Positions 51,582 through 61,263 of a stretch of 64,000 bases of DNA are shown here, in pieces. The notes below the pieces were generated by a model. That model searched no databases, had not been told where the DNA came from, and worked only from the letters and a program-made list of their open reading frames with translations. Every line of letters starts with the position of its first letter. The first letter of the stretch is position 1. The DNA is from Aurantimonas aggregata (lineage in GTDB: Bacteria; Pseudomonadota; Alphaproteobacteria; Rhizobiales; Rhizobiaceae). A program made the translations under genes and the position numbers. Location of the stretch: NCBI RefSeq assembly GCF_010500835.1, contig NZ_JAAAMJ010000003.1:286475-350474 (forward strand), read 5' to 3'.

Positions 51582-52562
51582 GTGAGCACTGCGACGACTG
51601 ACAAGACGCCGACCCGTCCGCGCCCACGACTCGAGATCGGCGGTGGCGTCGCCGGCCCGCTGATCGGGCTCATTCTCCTGTGCGTCGGCTTCTCGCTCGC
51701 CTCGGAGTACTTCCTCTCCTTGCGCAATGCGCTGAACATCCTTGACCAGGTGACCGTGCTCGGGATCCTGGCCATCGGCATGACGATGGTCATCATCATC
51801 GGCGGCATCGACCTGTCAGTGGGCTCGGTGCTGGCGCTGTCCATGATGATGATGGGTTGGCTGGCCAAGACGGCGGGCCTGCCATTGCCGGCTGCCATGG
51901 TGCTTGGCGTGGCCACCGGCGCCGCCTGCGGCCTCGTCTCTGGGAGCCTCATCACGTTTGCGCGCCTGCCGCCCTTCATCGCCACCCTCGCGGTGATGTC
52001 GGTGGCGCGCGGGCTCGCCAACATCCTCACCAACGGCCAGCAGATCGTCGGCTACCCGTCGTGGTTCACGGGGCTGGCGACCGTCCGCCACCTCGGGTTC
52101 TTTTCCGTCACCGTGACGGTCTTCATCCTGCTGATGATCGCGGCGGGGATCTTCCTCCGCTACCGGGCCACTGGCCGAAACCTCTTCGCCATCGGCGGCA
52201 GTCCCGAGGTGGCCCGACTCGCCGGTATCGACGTGCGTCGGTACACGCTTGTGACCTACGCTGCGGCTGGTGCGCTTGCGGGCGTTGCGGCCGTGACGAT
52301 GGCCGCCCGTCTTAATTCCTCGCAGCCGAGCGCCGGTCTCGGCATCGAACTCGACACGATCGCGGCGGTGGTGATCGGCGGCGCGAGCCTCGCTGGCGGC
52401 GTCGGCTCGATCGCCGGCACGCTCCTGGGCGTTCTCATCATCGGCGTCCTGCGCAACGGGCTCAATCTCGTCGGCGTCTCGCCCTTTTTCCAGATGGTCG
52501 TGATCGGCTCGGTCATCGCGTTGGCCGTCACCTTCGACACGCTGGGCCGAAACCGACGCTGA
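51582..52562 (+). CDS. Ribose-type ABC transporter permease (RbsC class)
   Basis: 326 residues, eight to ten spans. 'GMTMVIIIGGIDLSVGSVLA' and 'GRNLFAIGGSPEVARLAGID' (BPD_transp_2 family) are diagnostic. GTG start at 51582, three bases after the kinase stop. Forms a homodimeric channel for the sugar or polyol bound by the product of the next gene. Confidence 0.93.
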   Translation: MSTATTDKTPTRPRPRLEIGGGVAGPLIGLILLCVGFSLASEYFLSLRNALNILDQVTVLGILAIGMTMVIIIGGIDLSVGSVLALSMMMMGWLAKTAGLPLPAAMVLGVATGAACGLVSGSLITFARLPPFIATLAVMSVARGLANILTNGQQIVGYPSWFTGLATVRHLGFFSVTVTVFILLMIAAGIFLRYRATGRNLFAIGGSPEVARLAGIDVRRYTLVTYAAAGALAGVAAVTMAARLNSSQPSAGLGIELDTIAAVVIGGASLAGGVGSIAGTLLGVLIIGVLRNGLNLVGVSPFFQMVVIGSVIALAVTFDTLGRNRR

Positions 52563-52607
52563 GATCGGTCCGGCAATCACTTCACACCGAGCAACAGGGA
52601 GGACCAC

Positions 52608-53540
52608 ATGCTCAACACCACCAGAAATCTCGCCGCCGCACTCATGCTCTCGGGGGCGACGCTTGTCGCTCCAGCAAGCGCTCAGGAGAGCCAGACGATA
52701 GGGCTCGCCGTAGCCAATCTCCAGGCGGACTTCTTCAACCAGATCAAGCAGTCGGTCGAACGGGAGGCCGAAAAGCAGGGGGTTGAGGTGATCACCGTCG
52801 ATGCTGCCGGCGATTCCGCGACGCAGGTGAGCCAGATCCAGGATCTCATTACCCGCGATGTCGATGCGATTATCTACATTCCTGCGGGCGCGACGGCCGC
52901 CAGCGTCCCGGTCGAGGCTGCGAAGACCGCCGGTATTCCGGTGGTCGCCGTCGACCGCAACCCGCCGGACGCTCCGGCCGATACGTTCATTGCCACGGAC
53001 AGCGTGGCGGCAGCCAAGGAACTCGGCGAATTCGTCTGCGAGAAGTCTGGCGGTACGGGCCGTCTGGCCGTGATCCAGGGCCAGATCGGAACGACGCCGC
53101 AGATCGACCGAGACGAGGGCTTTGCCGCGGCCATGGCCGATTGCCCCGGCATCGAAGAGGTTGCCCGGCAGGCCAGTAACATGTGGATGCAGGATGAGGG
53201 CTTCAACATCGCCCAGGCGATGATCCAGCGTGATCCGGAGATCACCATCTTCTGGGGTCAGGCAGACGCGCTCGCACTCGGCGCCGCCCAGGCTGCGGCC
53301 GTGGGGAACCTGTCGGACGTGATCGTGGTCGGCTTCGATGGCGACGTCGCCGGGCTGGAAGCAGTGAAGTCCGGCACGCTGACTGCCACCATGACCCAGC
53401 AGACCCAGCTTATGGGCCGCCTGGCATTGGAGTCGGCGCTGAAGCTCGCCAAGGGGGAGAGTGTCGAGGCGGAGCAGCTCCAGCCGGCGACGCTGACCAC
53501 CCAGGAAAATGTCGAGCCGTTCATCGCCGAGCACCCGTAA
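52608..53540 (+). CDS. Ribose-type ABC sugar-binding protein (RbsB class)
   Basis: 310 residues; AGGGAGG precedes ATG 52608. Signal peptide 1-25 (APASAQ). 'IGLAVANLQADFFNQIKQSV' and 'QIQDLITRDVDAIIYIPAGA' are the Peripla_BP_4 sugar-binding signature, and 'IPVVAVDRNPP' the hinge-side ligand loop. Unusual order permease-receptor-ATPase. A 10-bp hairpin follows at 53553-53575. Confidence 0.93.
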   Translation: MLNTTRNLAAALMLSGATLVAPASAQESQTIGLAVANLQADFFNQIKQSVEREAEKQGVEVITVDAAGDSATQVSQIQDLITRDVDAIIYIPAGATAASVPVEAAKTAGIPVVAVDRNPPDAPADTFIATDSVAAAKELGEFVCEKSGGTGRLAVIQGQIGTTPQIDRDEGFAAAMADCPGIEEVARQASNMWMQDEGFNIAQAMIQRDPEITIFWGQADALALGAAQAAAVGNLSDVIVVGFDGDVAGLEAVKSGTLTATMTQQTQLMGRLALESALKLAKGESVEAEQLQPATLTTQENVEPFIAEHP

Positions 53541-53552
53541 GCCGAAACAACG

Positions 53553-53575
53553 GGGCGGCGGACAATCCGCCGCCC
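53553..53575 (+). promoter_or_regulatory. Intercistronic hairpin after the sugar-binding-protein gene
   Basis: GGGCGGCGGA (53553-53562) and TCCGCCGCCC (53566-53575) pair perfectly around CAA. Only a short CTCTAC follows, so read-through to the ATPase gene is expected; the hairpin probably protects the binding-protein message. Confidence 0.7.
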
Positions 53576-53603
53576 TCTACCGCGCCGAGGGAGGAGAGCC
53601 GCG

Positions 53604-55118
53604 ATGAAACCTCAACCAGCCATCGTCGATGATGACTCGTCTGCGGCAAATTTTTCCCTTCGCGGGATTTCGAAGAACTACGGCGCGATCCGCGTCATCG
53701 AAGGCATCGATCTCGATATCCGGGCCGGCGAGTGCCTCGCCGTGCTCGGCGAGAACGGAGCAGGCAAGTCCACCCTCTCCTCCATCATCGCGGGGATCGT
53801 GCCGCCGACTTCGGGGAGCATGAGCTGGCGCGGAGAACCGTTCGCCCCTCACTCGCCGGCCGACGCCCTGTCACAAGGGATCGGCCTCATTCATCAGGAG
53901 ATGCAGCTCCTTCCGCACCTCTCGATCGCTGAGAACGTCTTCGTGGGCCGCTTGCTCATGCGCAACGGCCGCCTCGACCGGACCGAGATGAACCGTCGGG
54001 CCGAGGTCCAGCTTCGCCGCTTGGGGCTCGATGTTCCGGCCACGACACTTGTCGGGAATCTCAAAGTGGCTGCCCAGCAGCAGGTCGAGATTGCCAAGGC
54101 GCTAACTCTCGAAGCGCGGCTGCTGATCTTCGACGAGCCGACCGCCGCTCTCGGCGGCGATGAGACAGATAGGCTGTTCGCGCAGATCGAGCGGCTGAAG
54201 CAGGAGGGCGTCGCCTCGGTCTACATCTCGCACCGGCTCGAGGAAATCGGCAGGATCGCCGATCGCATCGCGGTGCTGCGTGACGGCAATCTGGTCGCAC
54301 TGCACGAGACGGCGCGGGTGCCTGTGCGCCAACTCGTCGAGGAGATGGTCGGGCGGAGCGTCGAGCGTCTGTTTCCGGACCTCGGCACGCCACAGCCCCG
54401 TGACGTGTTGACGATCGCCAACTTCTCTTCGGCGGAGGGGGCATTCGAGGACATCTCGCTCTCGGTTCGTGCCGGCGAAATTTTCGGCATTGCCGGCATC
54501 ATCGGTGCGGGGCGGACGGAGCTGGTCCGCGCCATTGCGGGCGCCGACCGGCTGAAGGGCGGGACGATGACACTGGACGGCCGGGTGACGCGGCCCGGCA
54601 GCCCACGAGAAGCCTTGGACATGGGGATCGTGCTTGTTCCGGAGGACCGTAAGGGCCAGGCATTGCTTCTCCAGAAGAGCATCGAGGAGAACATCGCGGT
54701 CGGCAATTTCGATCTGATCGGGAAGAGCGGCTGGGTCCGGCCTGCGCGCACGCGCGCACTGGCCGAAAAGGCGATCGCCGCGATGGGTGTGAAGGGCAGG
54801 CCCGATCAACTCGCCATGCGCCTGTCAGGCGGCAACCAGCAGAAGGTGGTGATCGCCAAATGGCTGGCCCGCAACCCCAAGCTCTTCATCATGGACGAGC
54901 CGACGCGCGGCGTCGATGTCGGCGCGCGGGCGCAGATCTATGAGGCGATCGTTGCGCTGGCGAAATCCGGCATGGCGGTGATCCTCGTGTCATCCGATCT
55001 CGACGAAGTCATAGGCCTGTCGCACCGCGTGCTTGTCCTTTCGCGTGGCCGCAACCGCGGCATCCTCGATCGCGAGCACGCAACCCATGTCGCGATCATG
55101 GAGCGCGCGACCCACTGA
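53604..55118 (+). CDS. Ribose-type ABC transporter ATP-binding protein, tandem (RbsA class)
   Basis: 504 residues with two ABC modules. First: Walker A 'GENGAGKST', Walker B '[13 protein letters not shown]'. Second: degenerate Walker A '[13 protein letters not shown]' normal for the class, signature '[15 protein letters not shown]', Walker B '[14 protein letters not shown]'. GGGAGGAG precedes the ATG. Completes the transporter with the permease at 51582 and the receptor at 52608. Confidence 0.94.
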   Translation: MKPQPAIVDDDSSAANFSLRGISKNYGAIRVIEGIDLDIRAGECLAVLGENGAGKSTLSSIIAGIVPPTSGSMSWRGEPFAPHSPADALSQGIGLIHQEMQLLPHLSIAENVFVGRLLMRNGRLDRTEMNRRAEVQLRRLGLDVPATTLVGNLKVAAQQQVEIAKALTLEARLLIFDEPTAALGGDETDRLFAQIERLKQEGVASVYISHRLEEIGRIADRIAVLRDGNLVALHETARVPVRQLVEEMVGRSVERLFPDLGTPQPRDVLTIANFSSAEGAFEDISLSVRAGEIFGIAGIIGAGRTELVRAIAGADRLKGGTMTLDGRVTRPGSPREALDMGIVLVPEDRKGQALLLQKSIEENIAVGNFDLIGKSGWVRPARTRALAEKAIAAMGVKGRPDQLAMRLSGGNQQKVVIAKWLARNPKLFIMDEPTRGVDVGARAQIYEAIVALAKSGMAVILVSSDLDEVIGLSHRVLVLSRGRNRGILDREHATHVAIMERATH

Positions 55119-55149
55119 TCATCAACCACACCAGGATGGAACCAGCTTC

Positions 55150-55914
55150 ATGACGCTTTTCGATCTTTCCGGCGAGACCGCCATTGTGACAGGCGCCGCA
55201 TCCGGCATCGGCCAGGCGATCGCCATCGGTCTTGCCGAGGCGGGAGCCAATGTCGCCTGCCTCGACCGTCCCGGCAGCGACGGCTTCGCCGCTTCGTCAA
55301 AGGGGATCGAACAGCATGGCCGCCGCTGTCTGGTGCTGGAGGCCGATGTCCGTGACGCGAGCGCCCTAGCCAACGCGGTGGCGCGTGTCGAGGCCGAACT
55401 GGGGCCGCTGTCGGTCGCGGTGAACGCAGCCGGCATCGCCAATGCGACTGCCGCCGAAGACATGTCCGAAGAGCAGTGGCGAACCATGCTCGACATCAAT
55501 CTCACAGGCCTGTTCCTGACGGCGCAGGCGGAAGCGCGCATGATGCTGCCGCGCGGGCGCGGCTCCATCGTCAACATCGCCTCCATGTCAGGCTCGATCG
55601 TCAACCGCGGGCTTTTGCAGGCGCACTACAACACGTCGAAGGCAGGGGTGATCCACCTCACCCGAAGCCTTGCCATGGAATGGGCGGAACGCGGCATCCG
55701 CGTCAACGCCATCAGTCCCGGGTACACGCTGACGCCGATGAACCTGCGGCCAGAAGTCGCCGAGCAGCGCCGGGTCTTCGAGGAAACGACGCCGATGGGT
55801 CGCATGGCCGACGTGCGTGAAATGGTCGGCCCGGCGATCTTCCTTTCCAGCGGTGCTGCCTCATTCGTGACGGGGCACGACCTCATCGTCGATGGCGGCT
55901 TTGTCTGCTGGTGA
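55150..55914 (+). CDS. SDR-family dehydrogenase, copy 2
   Basis: 254 residues. 'TGAASGIGQAIAIGLAEAG' cofactor motif; 'NAAGIAN' ; active-site 'YNTSK'; 'DR' after strand 2 ('ACLDRPG') suggests NAD preference. The C-terminus 'DLIVDGGFVCW' is typical of polyol dehydrogenases. ATG 55150 chosen; the frame extends upstream into the ATPase gene without a family-like sequence. It is the last gene of the operon; two SDRs in one cluster allow two successive oxidations or a reduction-oxidation pair of a polyol/aldose. Confidence 0.9.
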   Translation: MTLFDLSGETAIVTGAASGIGQAIAIGLAEAGANVACLDRPGSDGFAASSKGIEQHGRRCLVLEADVRDASALANAVARVEAELGPLSVAVNAAGIANATAAEDMSEEQWRTMLDINLTGLFLTAQAEARMMLPRGRGSIVNIASMSGSIVNRGLLQAHYNTSKAGVIHLTRSLAMEWAERGIRVNAISPGYTLTPMNLRPEVAEQRRVFEETTPMGRMADVREMVGPAIFLSSGAASFVTGHDLIVDGGFVCW

Positions 55915-56244
55915 CTCCTCCGGGAATGTCGCCGCACGACGAAAGGGGATCTGGAACGCTCTCATGCTGCTAAAGGATTGAGGGGTAGATATGGGGGTAT
56001 TTTAGTCAAAGATAGATATTATTCATCAATTAAAACAAGAAACTAATTCGAAGTGGCGACTCCTTTCCTGGCACCAGTCCTCTCTCAGACGCTGAGATGC
56101 AGGAGTTTCCGCAAGATCAAAGAGGTTGATGGCTCCCGGCGGTACTCGGGTGGTCGACGACGACACTTGCTACGTCACATTCCTTCAAGCAGCCGACCAC
56201 CGGTTTCTCGGGACTTGCCTGAGACGCCGGTTTGCGCCGCCCCA
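55915..56244. other. Intergenic region, AT-rich, between convergent genes
   Basis: The part at about 55965-56050 is strongly AT-rich for this genome (runs such as GATAGATATTATTCATC) and has no coding frame. No clear terminator hairpin was found. It separates the sugar operon from the serine-dehydratase/hydantoinase operon and may be a junction of horizontally acquired DNA. Confidence 0.5.
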
Positions 56245-57642
56245 TCAGCATTCCGGCAGGTTGACCGCGAGGCCGCCGAGGCTGGTTTCCTTGTAGCGGC
56301 TGTGCATGTCGAGGCCGGTCTGGCGCATCGTCTCGATGCAGTTGTCGAGCGGGATGACGTGTTCGCCGTCGCCGCGGAGCGCCAGCGAGGCCGCGGCCAC
56401 CGCCTTGATCGCGCCGAGGCCGTTGCGCTCGATGCAGGGCACCTGGACGAGGCCGCGGACCGGATCGCAGGTCATGCCGAGATGATGCTCGAGCGCGATC
56501 TCGGCGGCATTCTCCACCTGGGCGTTGCTGCCGCCCAAGGCGGCGCAGAGCCCGGCGGCGGCCATGGCGGCGGCGGAGCCGACCTCCCCCTGGCACCCGA
56601 CCTCGGCGCCGGAGATCGAGGCGTTGGTCTTGATGATGCCGCCGACCGCCGCGGCGGTGAGCAAGAGGTCGCGAATCCCCCCATGGTGCGCGCCGACGCA
56701 ATGGTCGCGGTAATAGCGGATCACCGCCGGCAGGACGCCCGCCGCGCCGTTGGTCGGGGCGGTGACGATCCGCCCACCGGCGGCATTCTCCTCGTTGACC
56801 GCCATGGCGTAGATCGACAGCCAGTCGTTCACCGCATGCGGCTGGGCCGAGTTGCTGCCCCTCTCGGCGACGAGCGCCCGGTGGATGGCCGGCGCGCGGC
56901 GCCGCACGTTGAGCCCGCCGGGCAGCGTGCCCTCGGTGCGCAGGCCGCGGTCGATACAGTCGTCCATCACCGCCCAGATCCGGTCGAGCCCGGCGTCGAG
57001 GTCGTCGCCGGTGCGGCCGTCCGTCTCGTTGGCGCGTTTCATCTCCGCGATGCGCAGGCCGGACAGTGCCCCCATGCGCAGCATCTCGGCGGCGCTGGCG
57101 AAGGGAAACGGCCGGTCCGCCGCCGCGTCGTCGCCGCGGAGACCGGAAGCGGCGATCTCCCGCTCGGTCAGCACGAAGCCGCCACCGACCGAATAATAGG
57201 TTTCCGACCGATGCAGCCCGCCCGCGGCGTCGAAGGCGCGCAGAACCAGGCCGTTCGGATGAGCCTCCAGCGGCGGCCCGTAATCGAAGACGACGCCGTC
57301 GAGGCCATCGAAGCCGACCCGCCCGAGGCCGGGTACCAAGATCTGACCTGTCGCTGCCAGTTCGGCTTCCCGTTCGGCGGCGCGTTCCGGGTCGAAATCG
57401 TCCGGGCGGAAGCCGAGCAGCCCGAGGACCACGGCGCGGTCGGTGGCGTGGCCCTTGCCGGTGAAGGCGAGGCTGCCATGCAGCGTCACCGCGATCCGCG
57501 CCACCGGTCCCGAACCCGCGACCCGGTCATCGCCCCGCTGCAAGGCCTCGAGGAACCGACCCGCCGCCACCATCGGGCCCATCGTATGCGAGCTCGAGGG
57601 GCCGATGCCGATCTTGAAGATGTCGAACACGCTGAGAAACAT
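56245..57642 (-). CDS. sdaA: L-serine ammonia-lyase, single-chain iron-sulfur type
   Basis: 465 residues, full-length SdaA (beta plus alpha domain). The N-terminus '[20 protein letters not shown]' and '[13 protein letters not shown]' are the serine-site domain; '[18 protein letters not shown]' (quoted blocks) carries two [4Fe-4S] cysteines, and the C-terminal residue is Cys ('NLPEC'), the tail ligand of the cluster. It deaminates L-serine to pyruvate. It is the last gene of the minus-strand group 62797-56245, so serine or a serine-forming compound may be the end product of the hydantoinase route. Confidence 0.95.
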   Translation of the reverse strand: MFLSVFDIFKIGIGPSSSHTMGPMVAAGRFLEALQRGDDRVAGSGPVARIAVTLHGSLAFTGKGHATDRAVVLGLLGFRPDDFDPERAAEREAELAATGQILVPGLGRVGFDGLDGVVFDYGPPLEAHPNGLVLRAFDAAGGLHRSETYYSVGGGFVLTEREIAASGLRGDDAAADRPFPFASAAEMLRMGALSGLRIAEMKRANETDGRTGDDLDAGLDRIWAVMDDCIDRGLRTEGTLPGGLNVRRRAPAIHRALVAERGSNSAQPHAVNDWLSIYAMAVNEENAAGGRIVTAPTNGAAGVLPAVIRYYRDHCVGAHHGGIRDLLLTAAAVGGIIKTNASISGAEVGCQGEVGSAAAMAAAGLCAALGGSNAQVENAAEIALEHHLGMTCDPVRGLVQVPCIERNGLGAIKAVAAASLALRGDGEHVIPLDNCIETMRQTGLDMHSRYKETSLGGLAVNLPEC

Positions 57643-57766
57643 CGGGCCCCCCTGGTCACCGCACGCGCGACGGTGTCCAAACTTTCCCGTTATATCGTGT
57701 TTCCGTCAGCCGTCAGCCTCCCGATCCGGGCCGAACTAGCAGGCCAGGCGGGCACAGGCTCCGTCC

Positions 57767-59197
57767 CTATGTTCCCGCGCCGACCTTTGGCGGCACCGTC
57801 GCAAACTGCGAGCGGCCGCGGGAGCGGTAGCTTCCGTCGGCTTTCGTGCCGGTCAGCGTGCCGTCGCGGAGCATGATCTTGCCGCCGAGAACCACGGTGG
57901 TGGGCCAGCCGGTCAATTCGGCCCCCTCGTAGGGCGTGTAGTCGGCGCCGTCATGCATGTCGGCGTGGCGGACCGTGCGGGTGAGGCTTGGATCCCAGAT
58001 GGCGATGTCGGCGTCGGCGCCGACGGCGATCGTGCCCTTCTGCGGATAGAGGCCGTAGGTGCGGGCCTGGTTGGTGGCGGTCAGCGCGACGAAGCGCGGC
58101 AGGTCGATGCGGCCCTTCATCACTCCTTCGGAGAACAGGATCGGCAGGCGCAGCTCGACGCCCGGAATGCCGTTCGGGATATGCCGGAAGTTCCTGGAAC
58201 CCTTCGGGTTCAGCTTGCCGGCCGGGTCGTCGTAGCGGAACGGGCAGTGGTCGGAGGAGAACAGGTCGAAGACGCCGCGCTCCAGCCCGTCCCAGCAGGC
58301 GTCCTGGCTGGCCGTGTCGCGCGGCGGCGGCGAGCAGACAAATTTCGCCCCCTCCCAGTCCATGCCGTCGAGATCGTCGGCGGTGAGCATCAGATATTGC
58401 GGACAGGTCTCGCCGATCACCTTGCGGCCGCGGCGGCGGGCGCGCTCGATCTCCTCCATCGCCTCGCGGTTGGAGACGTGGACGATGACCAGCGGCACGT
58501 CGGCGACCTCGGCCAGCGAGACGGCGCGGTGAGTCGCCTCGCGCTCGACGGCGATCGGCCGCGTCGTCGCGTGCGCCCGGGGCGCCACGGTGCCTTCCGC
58601 CTCGTGCCGGCCGATGAGGTAGCGGATCGCGTCCTCGTTCTCGCAATGGACCATGACCAGCGCGCCGGTGCGCCGCGCGACGTCCATCGTGTCGAGGATC
58701 TGGGCATCGCTCAGCCGCAAATCCTCGTAGGTCATGAACACCTTGAAGGAGGTGTAGCCGTCTTCCACCAGCGCCGGCAGTTCCTGCCCGAGCACCGCCT
58801 CGCTCGGGTCGGATACGATCAGATGGAAGCTGACGTCGGTGTAGCAATTGCCCTCGGCCAGCGCGTGATAGGCCTTCAGCGCCTCGCGCAGCGGCCGGCC
58901 CTTTTCCTGCAGGCAGAAGGGCAGGACCATGGTGTTGCCGCCGAACAGCGCCGAGCGCGTGCCGCTCTCGAAATCGTCGGCCATGACGATCCCCTCGCCG
59001 GAGGGCTGGGCGATGTGGACGTGGCTGTCGATGCCGCCCGGCAGCACGTATTTGCCGGCAGCGTCGATGCTCTCCGCCGCCTCGTCCATGGCGCCGCCGA
59101 TCTGGACGATGACGCCGTTCTTGATGCCGAGATCGGCGGCAAACACGTCCGAGGCGGTGGCGATGGTGCCGTTGCGGATGACAAGGTCGAAGCGCAT
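57767..59197 (-). CDS. hydA: Dihydropyrimidinase/hydantoinase
   Basis: 476 residues. Binuclear zinc site residues: H59 and H61 ('GGIDSHVHIAQ'), carboxylated K152 ('TSFKVFMTYED'), H184 ('MVHCENEDA'), then 'IVHVSNREA' and the Asp of 'FSSDHCPF'. The enzyme opens dihydropyrimidines or 5-substituted hydantoins to N-carbamoyl amino acids. No N-carbamoylase or allantoate-type amidohydrolase is in the window; the next gene upstream is a PLP class V enzyme. Gap to sdaA is 124 bp. Confidence 0.93.
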   Translation of the reverse strand: MRFDLVIRNGTIATASDVFAADLGIKNGVIVQIGGAMDEAAESIDAAGKYVLPGGIDSHVHIAQPSGEGIVMADDFESGTRSALFGGNTMVLPFCLQEKGRPLREALKAYHALAEGNCYTDVSFHLIVSDPSEAVLGQELPALVEDGYTSFKVFMTYEDLRLSDAQILDTMDVARRTGALVMVHCENEDAIRYLIGRHEAEGTVAPRAHATTRPIAVEREATHRAVSLAEVADVPLVIVHVSNREAMEEIERARRRGRKVIGETCPQYLMLTADDLDGMDWEGAKFVCSPPPRDTASQDACWDGLERGVFDLFSSDHCPFRYDDPAGKLNPKGSRNFRHIPNGIPGVELRLPILFSEGVMKGRIDLPRFVALTATNQARTYGLYPQKGTIAVGADADIAIWDPSLTRTVRHADMHDGADYTPYEGAELTGWPTTVVLGGKIMLRDGTLTGTKADGSYRSRGRSQFATVPPKVGAGT

Positions 59198-59242
59198 GGG
59201 GAGACTCTGGGCAGGGATGCGGGCTGGGCGGAGGAAGCGGCG

Positions 59243-60463
59243 CTAGAGCGCCGGCTCCAGCGCGGCGACCAGGCGGTCGACCTCTTCCAGCGTGTTGTAA
59301 TGGACCATGGAGACCCGCACGACGCCGTTCTGCGGCATCAGGCCGAGATCCTCGACCAGCCGCCTGGCATAGAAGTCGCCATAGCGGATGCCGATGAAGG
59401 CGGGATCGACCTGGTCGACGATTTCCTTCGAATTGCGCTCGCCGGCGGTGAAGCTCACCGTCGCGACGCGGTCCGCGATGGCGCTGGAGGTGCGGCCGAC
59501 GATGCGGATCGAGTTGCGGCTCTCAAGGAAGTCCATCAGCCGCGCGGTGATCGCCCGCTCCTGCTCGGCGATGTCGGCAAAGCCCGCCTCGATCGCCGGC
59601 CGGCCGGCCGTGGCGCCGGCCATGCGGCCGAGTTCCTCGACATAGTCGACCGTGCCGATCGAGCCGTAGGCCAGCTCGTAGTTGATGTTGCCGGGCTCGA
59701 GCTTGTGCGGCACGGAGTCCTTGCCGAAGAAATAGTGGTAGATGTTGTCGAGCTCGAGCAGCTTCTCGCGCTTGCCCCACATCACCCCGAAATGCGGCCC
59801 GAACACCTTGTAGACGCTGAATATGTAGTAGTCGCACTGGAGCGCCTGCACGTCGATGGCGCGGTGCGGCGCATAGGCGACGGCGTCGACGCAGAGCTCG
59901 GCGCCACCGGCATGGGCGACGGCGGCAATCTCGGCGATCGGGTTGATCGTGCCGAGAATGTTGGAGGCGTGGGTGACGCAGACGAGCTTCGTGCGGTCGG
60001 TCATCAGCGCCTTCAGGTCGCCGAGGTCGAGCTCCAGCGTCTCGGGATCGCAGCGCCAGAACTTGACGACGACGCCGCGGCCCTCGTGCTTGAGCCAGGG
60101 GCCGATATTGGCCTCGTGGTCGGTGTTGGTGACGATGATCTCGTCGCCGGGATGGAGCTTGCCGGTCATCGCCTCGGACAGGACGCGGATCAGCATCGTG
60201 GTCGAGGCGCCCATGACGATCTCGCCGGGATCGGCGGCATTGACGAAGCCGGCGAAGGCCCGCCGCGCCTCGCGCACCCGCTCGGTCGAGCGCTGGGACG
60301 GCGCGTAGCTCGCGCCGGTCTGGACGTTCGAGGTGAGCAGATAGTCGGAGATGCGGTCGGCAACGCGCGACAGCACCTGGCTGCCGCCGGCATTGTCCAT
60401 GAAGACCCAGTCGCCGGAAAGCGCCGGGAACTGGCGGCGGACGAAATCGATGTCGAGTGTCAT
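59243..60463 (-). CDS. Aminotransferase class V, cysteine-desulfurase-like, lacking the persulfide Cys
   Basis: 406 residues. PLP lysine K219 in 'IFSVYKVFGPH', D193 in 'LCVDAVAYAPH', and 'VTHASNILGTINPI' (163-176) are class V features. Where SufS has its RAGHHC-type active-site cysteine, this protein reads 'IGIRYGDFYARRLVEDLG', with no Cys. It is thus unlikely to be a genuine desulfurase; a lyase or transaminase on a substrate linked to the hydantoinase is more likely. 45 bp separate it from hydA, 62 bp from the ATPase. Confidence 0.88.
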   Translation of the reverse strand: MTLDIDFVRRQFPALSGDWVFMDNAGGSQVLSRVADRISDYLLTSNVQTGASYAPSQRSTERVREARRAFAGFVNAADPGEIVMGASTTMLIRVLSEAMTGKLHPGDEIIVTNTDHEANIGPWLKHEGRGVVVKFWRCDPETLELDLGDLKALMTDRTKLVCVTHASNILGTINPIAEIAAVAHAGGAELCVDAVAYAPHRAIDVQALQCDYYIFSVYKVFGPHFGVMWGKREKLLELDNIYHYFFGKDSVPHKLEPGNINYELAYGSIGTVDYVEELGRMAGATAGRPAIEAGFADIAEQERAITARLMDFLESRNSIRIVGRTSSAIADRVATVSFTAGERNSKEIVDQVDPAFIGIRYGDFYARRLVEDLGLMPQNGVVRVSMVHYNTLEEVDRLVAALEPAL

Positions 60464-60525
60464 GACTTGCCTTCTGCGTGGTATCGGCGGCTCGCCGGGA
60501 CAGCGCCCGGCATCAATGCCAGCCG

Positions 60526-61263
60526 TCAGTGATTGAGGACGGCGTCGAGGAAGGCGCGGGCGCGCTCGTTCGTTGTCGCCGTGAAGAATTGTTCGGGCGT
60601 GGCGATTTCCTTGATCTCGCCCGCCTCCATGAAGACGATCCGGTCGGCCACCTGGCGGGCAAAGCCCATCTCGTGGGTGACCAGCAGCATGGTGACGCCC
60701 TCGCCGGCCAGGCCCTTGATGACGTCCAGCACCTCGCCGACCATTTCCGGATCGAGCGCCGAGGTCGGCTCGTCGAACAACAGGATGCGCGGCTCCATGG
60801 CCAGCGCGCGGGCGATGCCGACGCGCTGCTGCTGGCCGCCGGAGAGCTGGATCGGGTATTTATCCGCCTGTTCGGCGATGCCGACGCGCTCCAGCAGGCG
60901 GCGGGCGCGGGCGCGGGCGTCCTCCCAGGACAGCTTGCGGACCCGCACCGGGCCGAGCGCGACATTGTCGAGGACGGTATGGTTGGGGAAGAGATTGAAG
61001 GCCTGGAAGACCATCGCGACTTCCTGGCGCACGCTCTGCAGCTGCCGCCCGGGCTCGACCCGCGTGCCGTCGACGATGACGTCGCCGGTATCGTATTCCT
61101 CGAGCAGGTTGATGCAGCGGATCAGCGTCGACTTGCCCGAGCCGGAGGGGCCGAGCAGCACCACGACCTCGCCGGCGTCGACCGCGAGGTCGATCTTCTT
61201 CAGTGCCTGGAACTGGCCGAAGCTCTTGCCGACGCCGCGCATTTCGATGATCGGGCGGGCCAT
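60526..61263 (-). CDS. Polar-amino-acid ABC transporter ATP-binding protein
   Basis: 245 residues. Walker A 'GPSGSGKST', 'VFQAFNLFPNHTVLDNVAL', signature 'LSGGQQQRVGIARAL', Walker B 'ILLFDEPTSALD', 'LVTHEMGFARQVADRI'. ATG 61263 overlaps the permease stop by one base. It is paralogous to the ATPase at 37647-38381. The transporter (62797-60526) has only one permease gene, so that subunit probably acts as a homodimer. Confidence 0.95.
   Translation of the reverse strand: MARPIIEMRGVGKSFGQFQALKKIDLAVDAGEVVVLLGPSGSGKSTLIRCINLLEEYDTGDVIVDGTRVEPGRQLQSVRQEVAMVFQAFNLFPNHTVLDNVALGPVRVRKLSWEDARARARRLLERVGIAEQADKYPIQLSGGQQQRVGIARALAMEPRILLFDEPTSALDPEMVGEVLDVIKGLAGEGVTMLLVTHEMGFARQVADRIVFMEAGEIKEIATPEQFFTATTNERARAFLDAVLNH

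Noticed and set aside
57953..60532. Very long open frame (859 codons) on the plus strand opposite the hydantoinase and class V genes
   Set aside because: Antisense shadow of two well-supported genes in high-GC DNA; its translation is rich in R, A, G, D and H and has no domain, and no ribosome-binding site was seen.
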